DNA from: Uliginosibacterium gangwonense DSM 18521
GTDB lineage: Bacteria > Pseudomonadota > Gammaproteobacteria > Burkholderiales > Rhodocyclaceae
Length of the DNA stretch: 64,000 nucleotides
Direction: 5' to 3'
Assembly (NCBI RefSeq): GCF_000373965.1
Contig: NZ_KB892846.1
Span: forward strand, 248,001-312,000
The notes beneath the pieces are model-generated. The model saw nothing but the letters and a program-made list of their open reading frames with translations. It was not told where the DNA came from and made no database searches. Below, one piece after another: positions 9,174-17,691 of the stretch. A program made the translations under genes and the position numbers. Within the stretch, counting starts at the first letter, position 1. Each line of letters opens with the position of its first letter.

Positions 9174-9485
9174 ATGAGCAATACCAGCTTTGTAAAAGAA
9201 ATGGCAGGCCTGGAGTCGGCCGAAGACTTCCTTGAATACTTCGGCATTGAATATGACGAGGCAGTCGTCACCGTCAACCGCCTGCATATTCTGCAACGCT
9301 TCCATGACTATCTGCGTGGTGCGGGCAGCATCCCGGAATATGAAACCTGGCGCAGCCTGCTGCGACGTGCGTATGAGGACTTCGTGCGCTCGGATGCACG
9401 TACCGAAGGCGTCTTCCGAGTCTTCAAGCGGGCACAGGGCATTGCAACCGTGCCACTCAGCGCGATTGGCCGGGGGCGGTCATGA
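9174..9485 (+). CDS. nifW: Nitrogenase-stabilizing/protective protein NifW
   Basis: A 103-residue protein with the NifW pattern: LESAEDFLEYFGIEYD near the N-terminus, then VVTVNRLHILQRFHDYL and a C-terminal AYEDFVRSDA...EGVFRVFK. NifW associates with the MoFe protein and is linked to oxygen protection and to P-cluster assembly with NifZ. The ATG at 9174 (SD AAGGAAC) is used; a longer in-frame reading runs back through nifV and is not real. It overlaps nifZ by ATGA. Confidence 0.92.
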   Translation: MSNTSFVKEMAGLESAEDFLEYFGIEYDEAVVTVNRLHILQRFHDYLRGAGSIPEYETWRSLLRRAYEDFVRSDARTEGVFRVFKRAQGIATVPLSAIGRGRS

Positions 9486-9949
9486 AACCGCGCTGGGATC
9501 TAGGTGAGAGCGTGCGCGTAACACGCAATGTGCGCGATGATGGCACCTACCCCGGTGCGGTCCGTGGAGAACTGCTGGTGCGCCGTGGCAGCGTCGGGCA
9601 TGTTGTAGACCATGGCAGCTTTCTAATCGATCAGGTGATATACAGCGTGCATTTTCTTGATACTGATCGCATCGTGGGCTGCCGCGAAGAAGAACTGATC
9701 GACCTTGATGAGCACTGGGTAGAAAGCCGTTTTGAAAGCCGCGAAATCGTGCGCTGCAACCGTGCACTGGCCCTTGCAGGTGAAATCCGCGTCCCGCCGG
9801 GTGCACGGGGCGAAATCCTGAAGGTATTGCGCGATACGCCCGAGATGGTCTGCTATCACGTCCATTTTGATTGCCTGCCCGGCCACCCGCTGATTGTGCG
9901 GGAGGCTGCGCTGGAGCCACTCATTGCTGTAGAGGTCGAACATGCCTGA
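9482..9949 (+). CDS. nifZ: Nitrogen fixation protein NifZ
   Basis: A 155-residue protein made of two similar small beta-rich segments: GESVRVTRNVRDDGTYPG with RGSVGHVVDHGSFLIDQVIYSVHF, then IRVPPGARGEILKVLRDTPEMVCYHVHF. NifZ acts in maturation of the second P-cluster of the MoFe protein. Its start overlaps the nifW stop and its stop overlaps the nifM start (both 4-8 nt), so the three are translationally coupled. Confidence 0.92.
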   Translation: MKPRWDLGESVRVTRNVRDDGTYPGAVRGELLVRRGSVGHVVDHGSFLIDQVIYSVHFLDTDRIVGCREEELIDLDEHWVESRFESREIVRCNRALALAGEIRVPPGARGEILKVLRDTPEMVCYHVHFDCLPGHPLIVREAALEPLIAVEVEHA

Positions 9950-10817
9950 GGAAGTTGCCATCTCCCACCCCTCCCCCTATCTTGTGCTGAAGTTTGCCAG
10001 TGCAATGTTCAAAGCAGTCCCCGCCGCGCTGGATGCCATGCAGATGCAGCAGGTGTTAGCGGCGGCGGCCCGCGCGGAGGAACTGGAACGGCGCATTCTC
10101 TCCAGCCGGGAAGCAGCGGGCGTGGTGGTCGGAGAAGAAGCCTTGCAGCGCGGGCTGGCAGAGATCCGCACGCGCTTTGCCAGCGAAGAGGATTTCGCCG
10201 AAGAACTTGCCCGGCATAGCATGGATCAGCCACGGCTATGCGAAGAAATCGCCCGCAATCTGCGGGTGGATACCGTGCTGGAGCGCATTTCCACCAAGGT
10301 GGCATCCATCAGTAATGCCGAGGTGGAGATCTTCTACCTCATCCACCATGAGCGCTTCCAGTTGCCGGAGCGGCGCACCATGCGCCACATCCTGATCACC
10401 GTCAATGAGGACATCCCGGAAAATACCGCCGCACAAGCCTACGCCAAACTTGCGGACATTCTCGGCCAATGCCAAAGTCATCCCGAGCGTTTTGCCGAAC
10501 TGGCGTTACGCCATTCGGAATGCCCCACCGCCATGCAAGGCGGCCTGCTCGGCCAGGTACAGCGGAATCAGCTCTACCCTGCACTGGATACGGCAGCTTT
10601 TGCCATGCGGCCAGGGGAGCTGTCTGCCATTCTGGAATCCCCCTTGGGGCTGCATATTCTGCGCTGCGACAACATCTCCCCTGCCGGATGCGTTCCATTG
10701 AACCAAGTGCGTGAGCGCATCCGCGAACAATTGCTCTCCGTGCGCCGCCAAAACAAGCAACGTGCCTGGATCAAATCGCTCCCCGCGCGCAAACACACGG
10801 TTGCCGAAGCGGCATAG
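9942..10817 (+). CDS. nifM: Nitrogenase Fe-protein maturation PPIase NifM
   Basis: A 291-residue protein with an N-terminal helical SurA-like region and a C-terminal parvulin domain: RRTMRHILITVN, FAELALRHSECPTAMQGGLLGQV, then GELSAILESPLGLHILRCD. NifM is needed for folding or activity of the Fe protein NifH. It ends the nifVWZM run. After the stop there is only about 190 nt to pgsA, holding two small hairpins (near 10857-10870 and 10870-10892) without U-runs. No other nif genes lie in the window. Confidence 0.93.
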   Translation: MPEEVAISHPSPYLVLKFASAMFKAVPAALDAMQMQQVLAAAARAEELERRILSSREAAGVVVGEEALQRGLAEIRTRFASEEDFAEELARHSMDQPRLCEEIARNLRVDTVLERISTKVASISNAEVEIFYLIHHERFQLPERRTMRHILITVNEDIPENTAAQAYAKLADILGQCQSHPERFAELALRHSECPTAMQGGLLGQVQRNQLYPALDTAAFAMRPGELSAILESPLGLHILRCDNISPAGCVPLNQVRERIREQLLSVRRQNKQRAWIKSLPARKHTVAEAA

Positions 10818-11006
10818 CCCTATTCAACCAGTGTTTTCAAGGCAGCTTCCATTGACGCATACATGCGTGGGATGAAGCGCGCCCATCCCATCAAGGTCAA
10901 TGACCTCCCGCCAGCGTAGCGTTGCTTATCCGATATTTCAAACGATTAAATCCGCGTTGCAGCAAGACAGCCCCAATCGCGTCAGCGTGCAGAAAACAAG
11001 GCGGCC

Positions 11007-11573
11007 TTACTTGATGCGCATCTCGGCAAAGGCCCGGCGCATGTAGTAGATCATCGACCAGACGGTGAGGATCGCAGCCACGATCAGCAGCCAATTGCCG
11101 ATAAACTTGATCGGCAGGCCGTAAAGGTCGTCGTAAAACAGCAGCATGGGGATCGCCACCATCTGCGCCGTGGTCTTGAGTTTGCCGATGAAAGACACTG
11201 CCACGCTCTTGGCCGCACCGATATGGGCCATCCATTCGCGCAGAGCGGAGATGGTCAGTTCCCGCCCGACGATCACAAATGCCAGCACGGCGTTGCAGCG
11301 ATCCAGCCCCACCAGCAGGACCAGCGAGGCACAGACCATGAGCTTGTCGGCCACCGGATCAAGGAAGGCGCCAAACGCCGAGGTCAGCCCCAGGCGCCGG
11401 GCCAGATAGCCATCGAACCAGTCGGTAATAGCGGCCACGCAAAACAGCACGCAAGCCAACATGTTCTGATGATGCAGCGACAGCACATCAAGTGGCAGAT
11501 AAAAGACGGCCAACACAAGCGGAATCATCAGGATTCGCGCCCAGGTCAGTGCGTTGGGAAGATTGAATTCCAT
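11007..11573 (-). CDS. pgsA: CDP-diacylglycerol--glycerol-3-phosphate 3-phosphatidyltransferase
   Basis: A 188-residue inner-membrane enzyme making phosphatidylglycerol phosphate. The CDP-alcohol phosphotransferase motif D-G-x2-A-R-x8-G-x3-D-x3-D is seen as DGYLARRLGLTSAFGAFLD followed by PVAD (about residues 53-75). The opening NLPNALTWARILMIPLVL helix is typical. The gene follows uvrC by 17 nt on the same strand, the conserved uvrC-pgsA pairing of many proteobacteria. Confidence 0.95.
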   Translation of the reverse strand: MEFNLPNALTWARILMIPLVLAVFYLPLDVLSLHHQNMLACVLFCVAAITDWFDGYLARRLGLTSAFGAFLDPVADKLMVCASLVLLVGLDRCNAVLAFVIVGRELTISALREWMAHIGAAKSVAVSFIGKLKTTAQMVAIPMLLFYDDLYGLPIKFIGNWLLIVAAILTVWSMIYYMRRAFAEMRIK

Positions 11574-11590
11574 GAGAGGCTTTATTCGCG

Positions 11591-13402
11591 TTACCGCAGT
11601 GCGTTGTAAATCTGTTCCGCCATTTTACGATTGATCCCGTCTACGCGGCACAGGTCCTCAATTGTAGCCTCTCGCACCCCTGCCAAGCCACCAAAAGCTT
11701 CAATCAGTTTCTTGCGCCGTGTCGGCCCCACGCCCGGTATGTCTTCCAGCTTGGAGGTCAGCCGCGTTTTGGATCGTCGGGCACGCATGCTGGTAATGGC
11801 AAAACGGTGCGCCTCATCGCGCACAATCTGGATCAGATGCAATGCAGGGTGATCGCCCCCGAGCGCCAGCGGCGCACGCCCATCGGTAAAGATCAGTTGT
11901 TCCAGCCCGGCCTTGCGTTCCTCGCCCTTGGCTACCCCCACCATTGCAATGCTTTGCAGGCCCAGCTCGCACAGCACATCCAAGGCCACGCCGATCTGCC
12001 CCTTGCCCCCGTCGATAAGGATCAGATCCGGGCGCACGCTCTCCCCTGCGGCCACCTTCTCGTACCGACGGGTCAATGCCTGACGCATGGCGGCGTAATC
12101 ATCCCCCGGCTCAATGCCACTGATGTTGAAACGCCGGTACTCGGACTTCTTCATGCCCTCGCCTTCCCACACCACGCAGGAGGCCACCGTGGCCTCGCCC
12201 TGAGTGTGGCTGATGTCAAAGCATTCGATGCGGTGCGGGTGTTCAGACATCCCCAGTGCGGTCTGCAAGGCATCAAGCTGGACTTCGGCCCGGCCCGTTT
12301 CGCGCAAGCGCGTCTCCACGGCCAGATTAGCGTTCATCAGAGCCATTTCCACCCAGGCCTTTTCGGCCTGGAAACGCGCAGCGGCAACGATGGGCGGGCG
12401 CTCCAACACATCTTCCAGCACCAAACGGATGGCCTCAGGGTCGGCCCCTTCGACCAGCACCTTGGCGGGAGCCGGGTGCAGGCGATAGTGTTGCTCGGCA
12501 AAGGCCAGCAGGGCATCGGCCACGCCGAGGCCCTCACCGCCTTGTGGGAACTGTGCACGGTCTCCCAGGTGACGGCCGCCACGCACCATGGCCAGATTCA
12601 CACACACCACGCCGCCTGCAGCCTGAGCCACCAGGATGTCAACATCCTCATCCTTGCCCGAATCCACAAACTGCTTGTGCAACACAGTCTGCAAGGCGCG
12701 GATTTGGTCACGGAAAATGGCGGCCTCTTCAAACGCGAAACGCTCGGAAGCCTCTTGCATGCGGGCCGTGAGGCTATCAATGACATCTGAATGACGCCCT
12801 TCCAAAAACAGGGTGGCGAGCTTCACATCGCGCGCGTAACTTTCTGCATCAATCACCCCCACACAAGGGGCCGAGCAACGCTTGATCTGGTGCAGCAGAC
12901 AGGGGCGTGAGCGGTTGTTGAACACACTGTTCTCACAGGTACGCAGCAAAAACAGGCGCTGCAGAAGCTGGACGCTCTCTCGCGCAGCCCAGCCCGAGGG
13001 ATACGGCCCAAAGTAGCGCACGCCCTTCTCAAACGCCCCACGGTAATAAGCCAGCCGTGGCGAAGCATCGCCACTGATGGCGATATAGGGGTAGCTCTTG
13101 TCATCGCGGAAAAGGATGTTGTAGCGCGGCTTGAGCGTCTTGATCAGCGTATTTTCAAGGATCAGCGCCTCGGCCTCCGAGCGCACCGCCGTGATATCCA
13201 CCCGCGCGATCTGCGCAACCATCATGGCGATGCGCGGGCTGGGGTGGTTCTTCTGGAAGTAGCTCGACACCCGCCGCTTAAGGTTCTTGGCCTTGCCAAC
13301 GTAGAGCACCTCCTCGCCCGCACCGATCATGCGGTAGACGCCCGGCGCCTCGGTCAGCGAACGCAGAAAGGGTTTGTAATCGAAACTCACGGCCAGCCAC
13401 AC
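11591..13402 (-). CDS. uvrC: Excinuclease ABC subunit C
   Basis: A 603-residue nucleotide excision repair nuclease making both incisions with UvrB. Order: GIY-YIG domain (GVYRMIGAGEEVLYVGKAKNLKRR), Cys-rich segment (CENSVFNNRSRPCLLHQIKRCSAPC), UvrB-binding helices (about residues 200-240), RNase H-like endonuclease (ECFDISHTQGE, LILIDGGKGQ), and a C-terminal helix-hairpin-helix pair (DIPGVGPTRRKKLIEAFGG). The start is GTG; a second GTG four codons later (VSFDYK) is equally possible. Upstream of pgsA in one operon. Confidence 0.96.
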   Translation of the reverse strand: MWLAVSFDYKPFLRSLTEAPGVYRMIGAGEEVLYVGKAKNLKRRVSSYFQKNHPSPRIAMMVAQIARVDITAVRSEAEALILENTLIKTLKPRYNILFRDDKSYPYIAISGDASPRLAYYRGAFEKGVRYFGPYPSGWAARESVQLLQRLFLLRTCENSVFNNRSRPCLLHQIKRCSAPCVGVIDAESYARDVKLATLFLEGRHSDVIDSLTARMQEASERFAFEEAAIFRDQIRALQTVLHKQFVDSGKDEDVDILVAQAAGGVVCVNLAMVRGGRHLGDRAQFPQGGEGLGVADALLAFAEQHYRLHPAPAKVLVEGADPEAIRLVLEDVLERPPIVAAARFQAEKAWVEMALMNANLAVETRLRETGRAEVQLDALQTALGMSEHPHRIECFDISHTQGEATVASCVVWEGEGMKKSEYRRFNISGIEPGDDYAAMRQALTRRYEKVAAGESVRPDLILIDGGKGQIGVALDVLCELGLQSIAMVGVAKGEERKAGLEQLIFTDGRAPLALGGDHPALHLIQIVRDEAHRFAITSMRARRSKTRLTSKLEDIPGVGPTRRKKLIEAFGGLAGVREATIEDLCRVDGINRKMAEQIYNALR

Positions 13403-13566
13403 CCATCAAAATTCCCAAGTGGGCAAAGATACCACCTCTGCCCCACCAAACTGCAAGCATCTGTGCAAGAAGGCAAGGAGTGCTTGCGCCAGATACCGTT
13501 ATCGACGACATTCATGGCTGCGCAGCATTCGTTTTCCCTCAATACCATCACAGGCCCTACCGGACT

Positions 13567-14169
13567 ATGGACGCAGGCAGCCCGCAGGACATTTTCCACG
13601 ACCCCGCTTATCTGAATGATCTGCGCAGGCAAATGGTGAAATTCGCTACGCTGCAATTAAGTGATGCAGCGTGGGCCGAAGATGCCGTGCAAGATGCGCT
13701 GACCGGGGCTTTAAAAAACGCCCATGCATTTGCCGGGCGCGCCGCGTTCAAAACCTGGGTTTTCGGAATCCTGAAAAACAAGATCGCCGACACACTGAGA
13801 GCCCACCTGCGCGTCCCGCAGGTAGAGCACATCGAACACGCCGAAGATGAGGCTTCCGACCTAGAGGAACTCTTTGATGAGCGTGGGCACTGGTTGAGCG
13901 ACGAAAAGCCGGAGAAATGGGGGCAACCGGAGGCCTGCTTACGTGAAAAGCATTTCTGGCGGGTGTTTGACGCCTGCCTGGAAAACCTGCCGACCCGACA
14001 GGCCCGCATCTTCATGATGCGTGAATTCGTGGAAATGGAAAGCAATGAGATCTGCGCTTCAACGGGCCTGTCCGTTAGCAACCTGAACGTCACGCTTTAC
14101 CGGGCACGTCTGCGTTTGCGCGAATGCCTGGAAAATCGCTGGTTCGTCGCCGGAGAAGCAATACAATGA
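13567..14169 (+). CDS. ECF-type RNA polymerase sigma factor
   Basis: A 200-residue sigma-70 family factor with region 2 (DAAWAEDAVQDALTGALKN, then FKTWVFGILKNKIAD at about residues 35-75) and region 4 (LPTRQARIFMMREFVEME...STGLSVSNLNVTLYRARLRL). A charged linker of about 50 residues joins them. The ATG at 13567 is chosen over an upstream reading that starts with non-conserved sequence. It overlaps the zinc-finger anti-sigma gene by ATGA, and faces the bufABC-doxX operon. Such factors control MNIO/bufferin operons in other bacteria; here that is inference. Confidence 0.85.
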   Translation: MDAGSPQDIFHDPAYLNDLRRQMVKFATLQLSDAAWAEDAVQDALTGALKNAHAFAGRAAFKTWVFGILKNKIADTLRAHLRVPQVEHIEHAEDEASDLEELFDERGHWLSDEKPEKWGQPEACLREKHFWRVFDACLENLPTRQARIFMMREFVEMESNEICASTGLSVSNLNVTLYRARLRLRECLENRWFVAGEAIQ

Positions 14170-14369
14170 ACTGCCGAGAAGCCACTCGCCTGATGTCAGA
14201 AGCCATGGACCGCAAACTCAGCGCTCCAGAGCGGCTGAGCTTGCGCCTGCATACCGCCATCTGCTCAGGCTGCCGCAACTTTCGCGGCCACATGAGTGCA
14301 ATGCGGCAAATCACCCAAGCCTATGTACGCCGCACGGATGACGAGAGCCCCCCTCACGACTCCGCCTGA
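14166..14369 (+). CDS. Zinc-finger (zf-HC2) anti-sigma factor, short soluble form
   Basis: A 67-residue protein. It begins MNCREATRLMSEAMD and carries LHTAICSGC, the H-x3-C-x2-C element of zf-HC2 anti-sigma factors, with the N-terminal Cys as a fourth ligand. There is no membrane helix, so it would be a cytoplasmic sensor. It is coupled to the sigma gene (ATGA overlap), and its last 16 nt overlap the 3' end of the convergent doxX gene. Zinc or another thiol-reactive metal could be the signal. Confidence 0.8.
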   Translation: MNCREATRLMSEAMDRKLSAPERLSLRLHTAICSGCRNFRGHMSAMRQITQAYVRRTDDESPPHDSA

Positions 14370-14857
14370 AACCGCGTACTGATCCAATGATCCAGCGAAA
14401 ACCACCCCGCCCCGTTTGCCGCCAGATAAAGCAATACCGTGGCCCAAGTGCCATGTACAGGATAGGCATCCGGATAAACAAATATTTCAATCACGGCCGT
14501 CATCCCCAGCAGCCCCAATGCAGCAAAGCGCGTTCCCAACCCAAGCAGCAACAAGACAGGAAACACGTGTTCTGCCGTAGCAGCCAGCATGGCGGCTAAT
14601 TCTGGTGGCAAAACAGGCAGGCGGTATTCATCACGGAACAAAAACACGGCAGAGGGGTTCAAATGGGGCCAATCTGGTTGGAATACTCCGTCGATCAGAT
14701 CAATCGCAAAGCCCGTCACCTTGGTCTGGCCGGATTTCCAAAATACCGCCGCCATCGAGAAGCGTGCCAGCATGGCAATTAAGCTGTGCGGGATTCGAGT
14801 CAAATATCCCCGGATCAAGCCCAAACCTTTTTGTGCAGATGCCACCAGTGTACTCAT
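14354..14857 (-). CDS. DoxX family membrane protein of the buf operon
   Basis: A 167-residue protein with four predicted transmembrane helices. Family features include ARFSMAAVFWKSGQTKVTGF in helix 1 and HVFPVLLLLGLGTRFAALGLLGMT in the middle. DoxX proteins are found as the last gene of bufferin/gig-type operons, where their role is unclear. It starts within the stop of bufC (ATGA), so it is part of the same transcript. Confidence 0.85.
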   Translation of the reverse strand: MSTLVASAQKGLGLIRGYLTRIPHSLIAMLARFSMAAVFWKSGQTKVTGFAIDLIDGVFQPDWPHLNPSAVFLFRDEYRLPVLPPELAAMLAATAEHVFPVLLLLGLGTRFAALGLLGMTAVIEIFVYPDAYPVHGTWATVLLYLAANGAGWFSLDHWISTRFQAES

Positions 14858-15630
14858 TGCCCAAGCCCCTCCTGCTCAACACCTGTGATCAAACGATAGC
14901 GAAGCAAGGCCCCAAGACATCGGCCAAGATCGAACGCCTCATCCGCTGCGAAAGCCTGCTCTGCGGCCCCGGCCAGACTCGCCCCGGCCTGAAGTGCACG
15001 TAAGAAGACAACATCTGCCTCACCCACACGCAGTACCATCGTCTGCAAGCCCTCACGCAATATCCACGCACTCTCCGGCGGGTGCAGACCGGACAAACTG
15101 AGCATCTCGCCGCGCTGATGTGCCCCCCAAAGGGAAACGATGGCATAGGTCGAGGACACAGCTTCCAGAGCAGGCTGAAACTTCAGGCGCACGCGGCCCA
15201 ATGCATCGGGCTCCGCAATATATGCATATAGCATTTCCAACTCAATCGGCTGGCCGCTTGCTGCATGAAAACAACACACATACGCCCATTCCAGCATGGC
15301 CAGATCAGGCAGACAGGGATGGATTTCTGCAGCACCGCAGGCCGCCAGATAGGCGGAAAAGCCTTGCCCATACCGTGCGAGTACGGCGTCTACAGGCGGA
15401 TGAGTGCGGACAAAATCGATTGCAATCGACCTAAAAATAGCCTCCCCCATACAAGCACGCACCACAGGAAAAGTTTCCGCCAGCGCATCACTCAAGGAGG
15501 CAATGACATTATTCCGGTATACCGCAAACCGCTGTTGCGGGTCTGAGCCATTCCAGGTACGCAGCCCTTGCACAGGCAGTTTCGGGTCATGCAAGGCTTG
15601 CGCCCAATGCGCGCACATGCTCGGATTCAT
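14854..15630 (-). CDS. bufC: DUF2063 MNIO-partner protein (BufC-like)
   Basis: A 258-residue protein. Its N-terminal DUF2063 domain shows [20 protein letters not shown] followed by [13 protein letters not shown], conserved in the HvfC/BufC family. The C-terminal half is the winged part that helps deliver the precursor peptide to the MNIO enzyme. It overlaps bufB upstream and doxX downstream by four bases each. A partner role in the Cys-modifying complex is assigned from family knowledge; the substrate would be the BufA-like peptide. Confidence 0.87.
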   Translation of the reverse strand: MNPSMCAHWAQALHDPKLPVQGLRTWNGSDPQQRFAVYRNNVIASLSDALAETFPVVRACMGEAIFRSIAIDFVRTHPPVDAVLARYGQGFSAYLAACGAAEIHPCLPDLAMLEWAYVCCFHAASGQPIELEMLYAYIAEPDALGRVRLKFQPALEAVSSTYAIVSLWGAHQRGEMLSLSGLHPPESAWILREGLQTMVLRVGEADVVFLRALQAGASLAGAAEQAFAADEAFDLGRCLGALLRYRLITGVEQEGLGQ

Positions 15631-16511
15631 GCGGCCTCCTTGGCAAGTGCCAGATGCAACGCAGCATCAATGCGCCGCGCTTCGGCGCGCAGGGTATTCC
15701 AATCTGGCAGGTGATGATCCCACTCAAGAAGAGTTGGCATCGGCCCAATCTTTGCCAGAACCTCCCGATACAAACACCAGACTTCACTGTCAACATGCGC
15801 ACCATGACTATCAATCAGCAGCGGAGCGCCTGAAGAGTCGGTTTCACGGTGGAATCCGGCAAGATGAATTTCCCCAACCTGCTCCAGGGGCAAACCTTGC
15901 AGATAGGCATGGCAATCACGACCATGATTGACGCATGAAACATAGAGGTTGTTCACGTCCAGCAGCAAGCCGCAACCACTGCGCCGTACCACTTCCCGGA
16001 TGAAATCCTGTTCGGCATAGGTGGAGGCTTCAAATTCAACATAGGTGGCCGGATTTTCCAGCAAGATGCGTCGCCCAAGCTGATTCTGCAGCACGTCCAG
16101 ATGCTCACACACACGTCTGAGCGTGTCATCGTGATACGGCACCGGGAGCAAGTCATTGAAGAACACGCCACCATGCGACGCCCACGCAAGATGCTCTGAG
16201 AATACGTCAGGCTGATAGCGGTCGATCAATTGGCGCAATTGTCGCAAGTGCGTTTGATCCAGCGGAGCCTCGCCTGCCAGCGAGAGACCCACACCATGAA
16301 TCGATAAGGGATAGCGCTCACGGATACGCGTCAGATATTCATGAAAAGGGCCACCGTCAACAAAGTAGTTTTCGGCATGGATCTCGAAAAAGCCTACATC
16401 CTGAGGCTCTTCGAGAATCTCACGATAATGCTCTGGCTTCAGCCCAAGCCCTGCACGGGCAGGCAAGGCGCAGAGCGGAGGTGTGGCATGACTCATTGGG
16501 TCGCCCCGCAT
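15627..16511 (-). CDS. bufB: DUF692 multinuclear non-haem iron oxidase (MNIO, BufB-like)
   Basis: A 294-residue TIM-barrel protein of the DUF692 family. Candidate iron ligands are visible in [58 protein letters not shown] and LLEWD. MNIO enzymes oxidatively modify Cys in RiPP precursors; the closest context type is bufferin maturation. Two starts are possible (16511 or 16496); the conserved part begins at [14 protein letters not shown]. It lies 89 nt after bufA with an intervening hairpin and overlaps bufC by ATGA. Confidence 0.9.
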   Translation of the reverse strand: MRGDPMSHATPPLCALPARAGLGLKPEHYREILEEPQDVGFFEIHAENYFVDGGPFHEYLTRIRERYPLSIHGVGLSLAGEAPLDQTHLRQLRQLIDRYQPDVFSEHLAWASHGGVFFNDLLPVPYHDDTLRRVCEHLDVLQNQLGRRILLENPATYVEFEASTYAEQDFIREVVRRSGCGLLLDVNNLYVSCVNHGRDCHAYLQGLPLEQVGEIHLAGFHRETDSSGAPLLIDSHGAHVDSEVWCLYREVLAKIGPMPTLLEWDHHLPDWNTLRAEARRIDAALHLALAKEAA

Positions 16512-16547
16512 TCAAATCGTCAGGTGGGTAAGTTGCACAGGGAAAAG

Positions 16548-16586
16548 GGCTTCCCCCGCTGTCGTGCCAAACCAACAGGGGAAGCC
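16548..16586 (-). terminator. Intercistronic hairpin between bufA and bufB
   Basis: GGCTTCCCC (16548-16556) pairs perfectly with GGGGAAGCC (16578-16586), about 15 nt after the bufA stop in the transcript. No U-run follows, so it is more likely an mRNA stabiliser or attenuator that would keep precursor mRNA more abundant than enzyme mRNA. Confidence 0.5.
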
Positions 16587-16600
16587 GCCTCAAAGCCTGA

Positions 16601-16903
16601 TCAGGACTTCTTTTCCATAAAGGACATCAACTGACCATACCCGGTTGGAGAAGTGGGCGAAGCCATTTTTTCACAGCTACCCTTGGGCACGGATTTCCAT
16701 GCATTCCCCTGATAATCCATCTTTGCCGTCCCAGCGCAGGTGGTGCCCGCCCCCGCCTTGCAATCGTTATGCCCCTTGAGCGCCACGCCATAGCACTTTT
16801 CCATGTTCATCTCTTCCGCGTGCGCAGACATTGCCGACAAGGTCAGTGCAGAAGTCAGTGCCAGAGCCAGGGTTGCACCGCTGAGGTTTACTTTGGTCGT
16901 CAT
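16601..16903 (-). CDS. bufA: Bufferin-type RiPP precursor (DUF2282, BufA-like)
   Basis: A 100-residue protein with a Sec signal peptide (hydrophobic [18 protein letters not shown], cleavage at AHA-EE) and a core with four Cys: [41 protein letters not shown]. This spacing is the DUF2282/bufferin signature; such peptides have Cys converted by an MNIO and bind copper in the periplasm. The ATG at 16903 has GGAAGGAAC upstream. It is the first gene of bufA-bufB-bufC-doxX. Confidence 0.88.
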   Translation of the reverse strand: MTTKVNLSGATLALALTSALTLSAMSAHAEEMNMEKCYGVALKGHNDCKAGAGTTCAGTAKMDYQGNAWKSVPKGSCEKMASPTSPTGYGQLMSFMEKKS

Positions 16904-16948
16904 GTTGAGGTTCCTTCCATTATTAAAAGTGATGCCAGATGGCAATAC

Positions 16949-16981
16949 AGAACGCTTTCGCCCGATTGCAAAAAGCGTTCT
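16949..16981 (-). promoter_or_regulatory. Perfect 10-bp inverted repeat in the bufA leader
   Basis: AGAACGCTTT (16949-16958) and AAAGCGTTCT (16972-16981) are exact reverse complements around a 13-nt loop, 46 nt upstream of the bufA ATG. If transcription starts near 16985 this is a leader hairpin; otherwise it may be an operator. Confidence 0.5.
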
Positions 16982-16991
16982 TACTTCCTTG

Positions 16992-17026
16992 GTCGGTGCT
17001 CAACACACATTTCTTACACTGTTTCC
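16992..17026 (-). promoter_or_regulatory. Candidate ECF-type promoter of bufA
   Basis: On the minus strand GTAAGA (17017-17012), 16 nt, CGAC (16995-16992) resembles GTAACC-N16-CGAA, the motif reported for SigF promoters in Caulobacter. An alternative reading is GGAAAC (17026-17021), 16 nt, GTTGAG. No second copy was found before the sigma gene, so neither reading is confirmed. Confidence 0.3.
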
Positions 17027-17130
17027 AAAAAAATTTTGGGCCCACCCGCAAACCCTTGTTTCGCTTGGCAAACATGGGCCTGACTCGCTATGCTTGCCGC
17101 CTTGTTCCCATCCCCTGATCGCCCCGGATC

Positions 17131-17691
17131 ATGCATATCCGCTACAACGCCCCCGTCAGCCTGAGTTTCTCGCTCGCCTGTGTGATCATCTTCATCCTCG
17201 GGATCCTCATCCCACCGCTACGGGAACTGTTCGTCGTCCCCGGTGGTGCAGCGTTTTCCATCGCCCGCCCGCTCGACTGGTTCCGGCTGGTCAGCTACGT
17301 GGCAGGCCACGCGAGTTGGGACCACCTCCTGGGCAACCTCTCCTTCATCCTCCTGCTTGGGCCGGTATTGGAGGAAAAACACGGCAGCCAACGCTTGTTC
17401 GCCATGATGTTCATCACCGCGCTCGTCACGGGGCTGGTCAATGTGCTGTTCTTCTCCACCGGGCTTCTCGGCGCCAGCGGCATCGTCTTCATGTTCATCC
17501 TGCTGGTGAGCATCACCAACATCAAAAGCGGCGAAATCCCGCTGAGTTTTATTCTCGTCGTTACCATCTACCTGCTGCGCGAGGTTGTGATGGGGTTTCA
17601 TGACGATCAGGTCGCCCGCTTCGCCCACCTGATTGGCGGCGCCTGTGGTGGCATGTTCGGGTTTGCGCTGGCGAACAGGGGGAGGTCGTGA
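17131..17691 (+). CDS. Rhomboid-like intramembrane protease
   Basis: A 186-residue polytopic protein with about six hydrophobic segments. The rhomboid core is present: HASWDHLLGNLSF (conserved H and N in helix 2), GASGIVFMFIL with the candidate catalytic Ser in the GxSG motif, and AHLIGGACGGMFGF with the catalytic His. Substrate unknown. It is followed at once by an ankyrin-repeat gene whose GTG overlaps the stop. It is divergent from bufA across 227 nt. Confidence 0.83.
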   Translation: MHIRYNAPVSLSFSLACVIIFILGILIPPLRELFVVPGGAAFSIARPLDWFRLVSYVAGHASWDHLLGNLSFILLLGPVLEEKHGSQRLFAMMFITALVTGLVNVLFFSTGLLGASGIVFMFILLVSITNIKSGEIPLSFILVVTIYLLREVVMGFHDDQVARFAHLIGGACGGMFGFALANRGRS

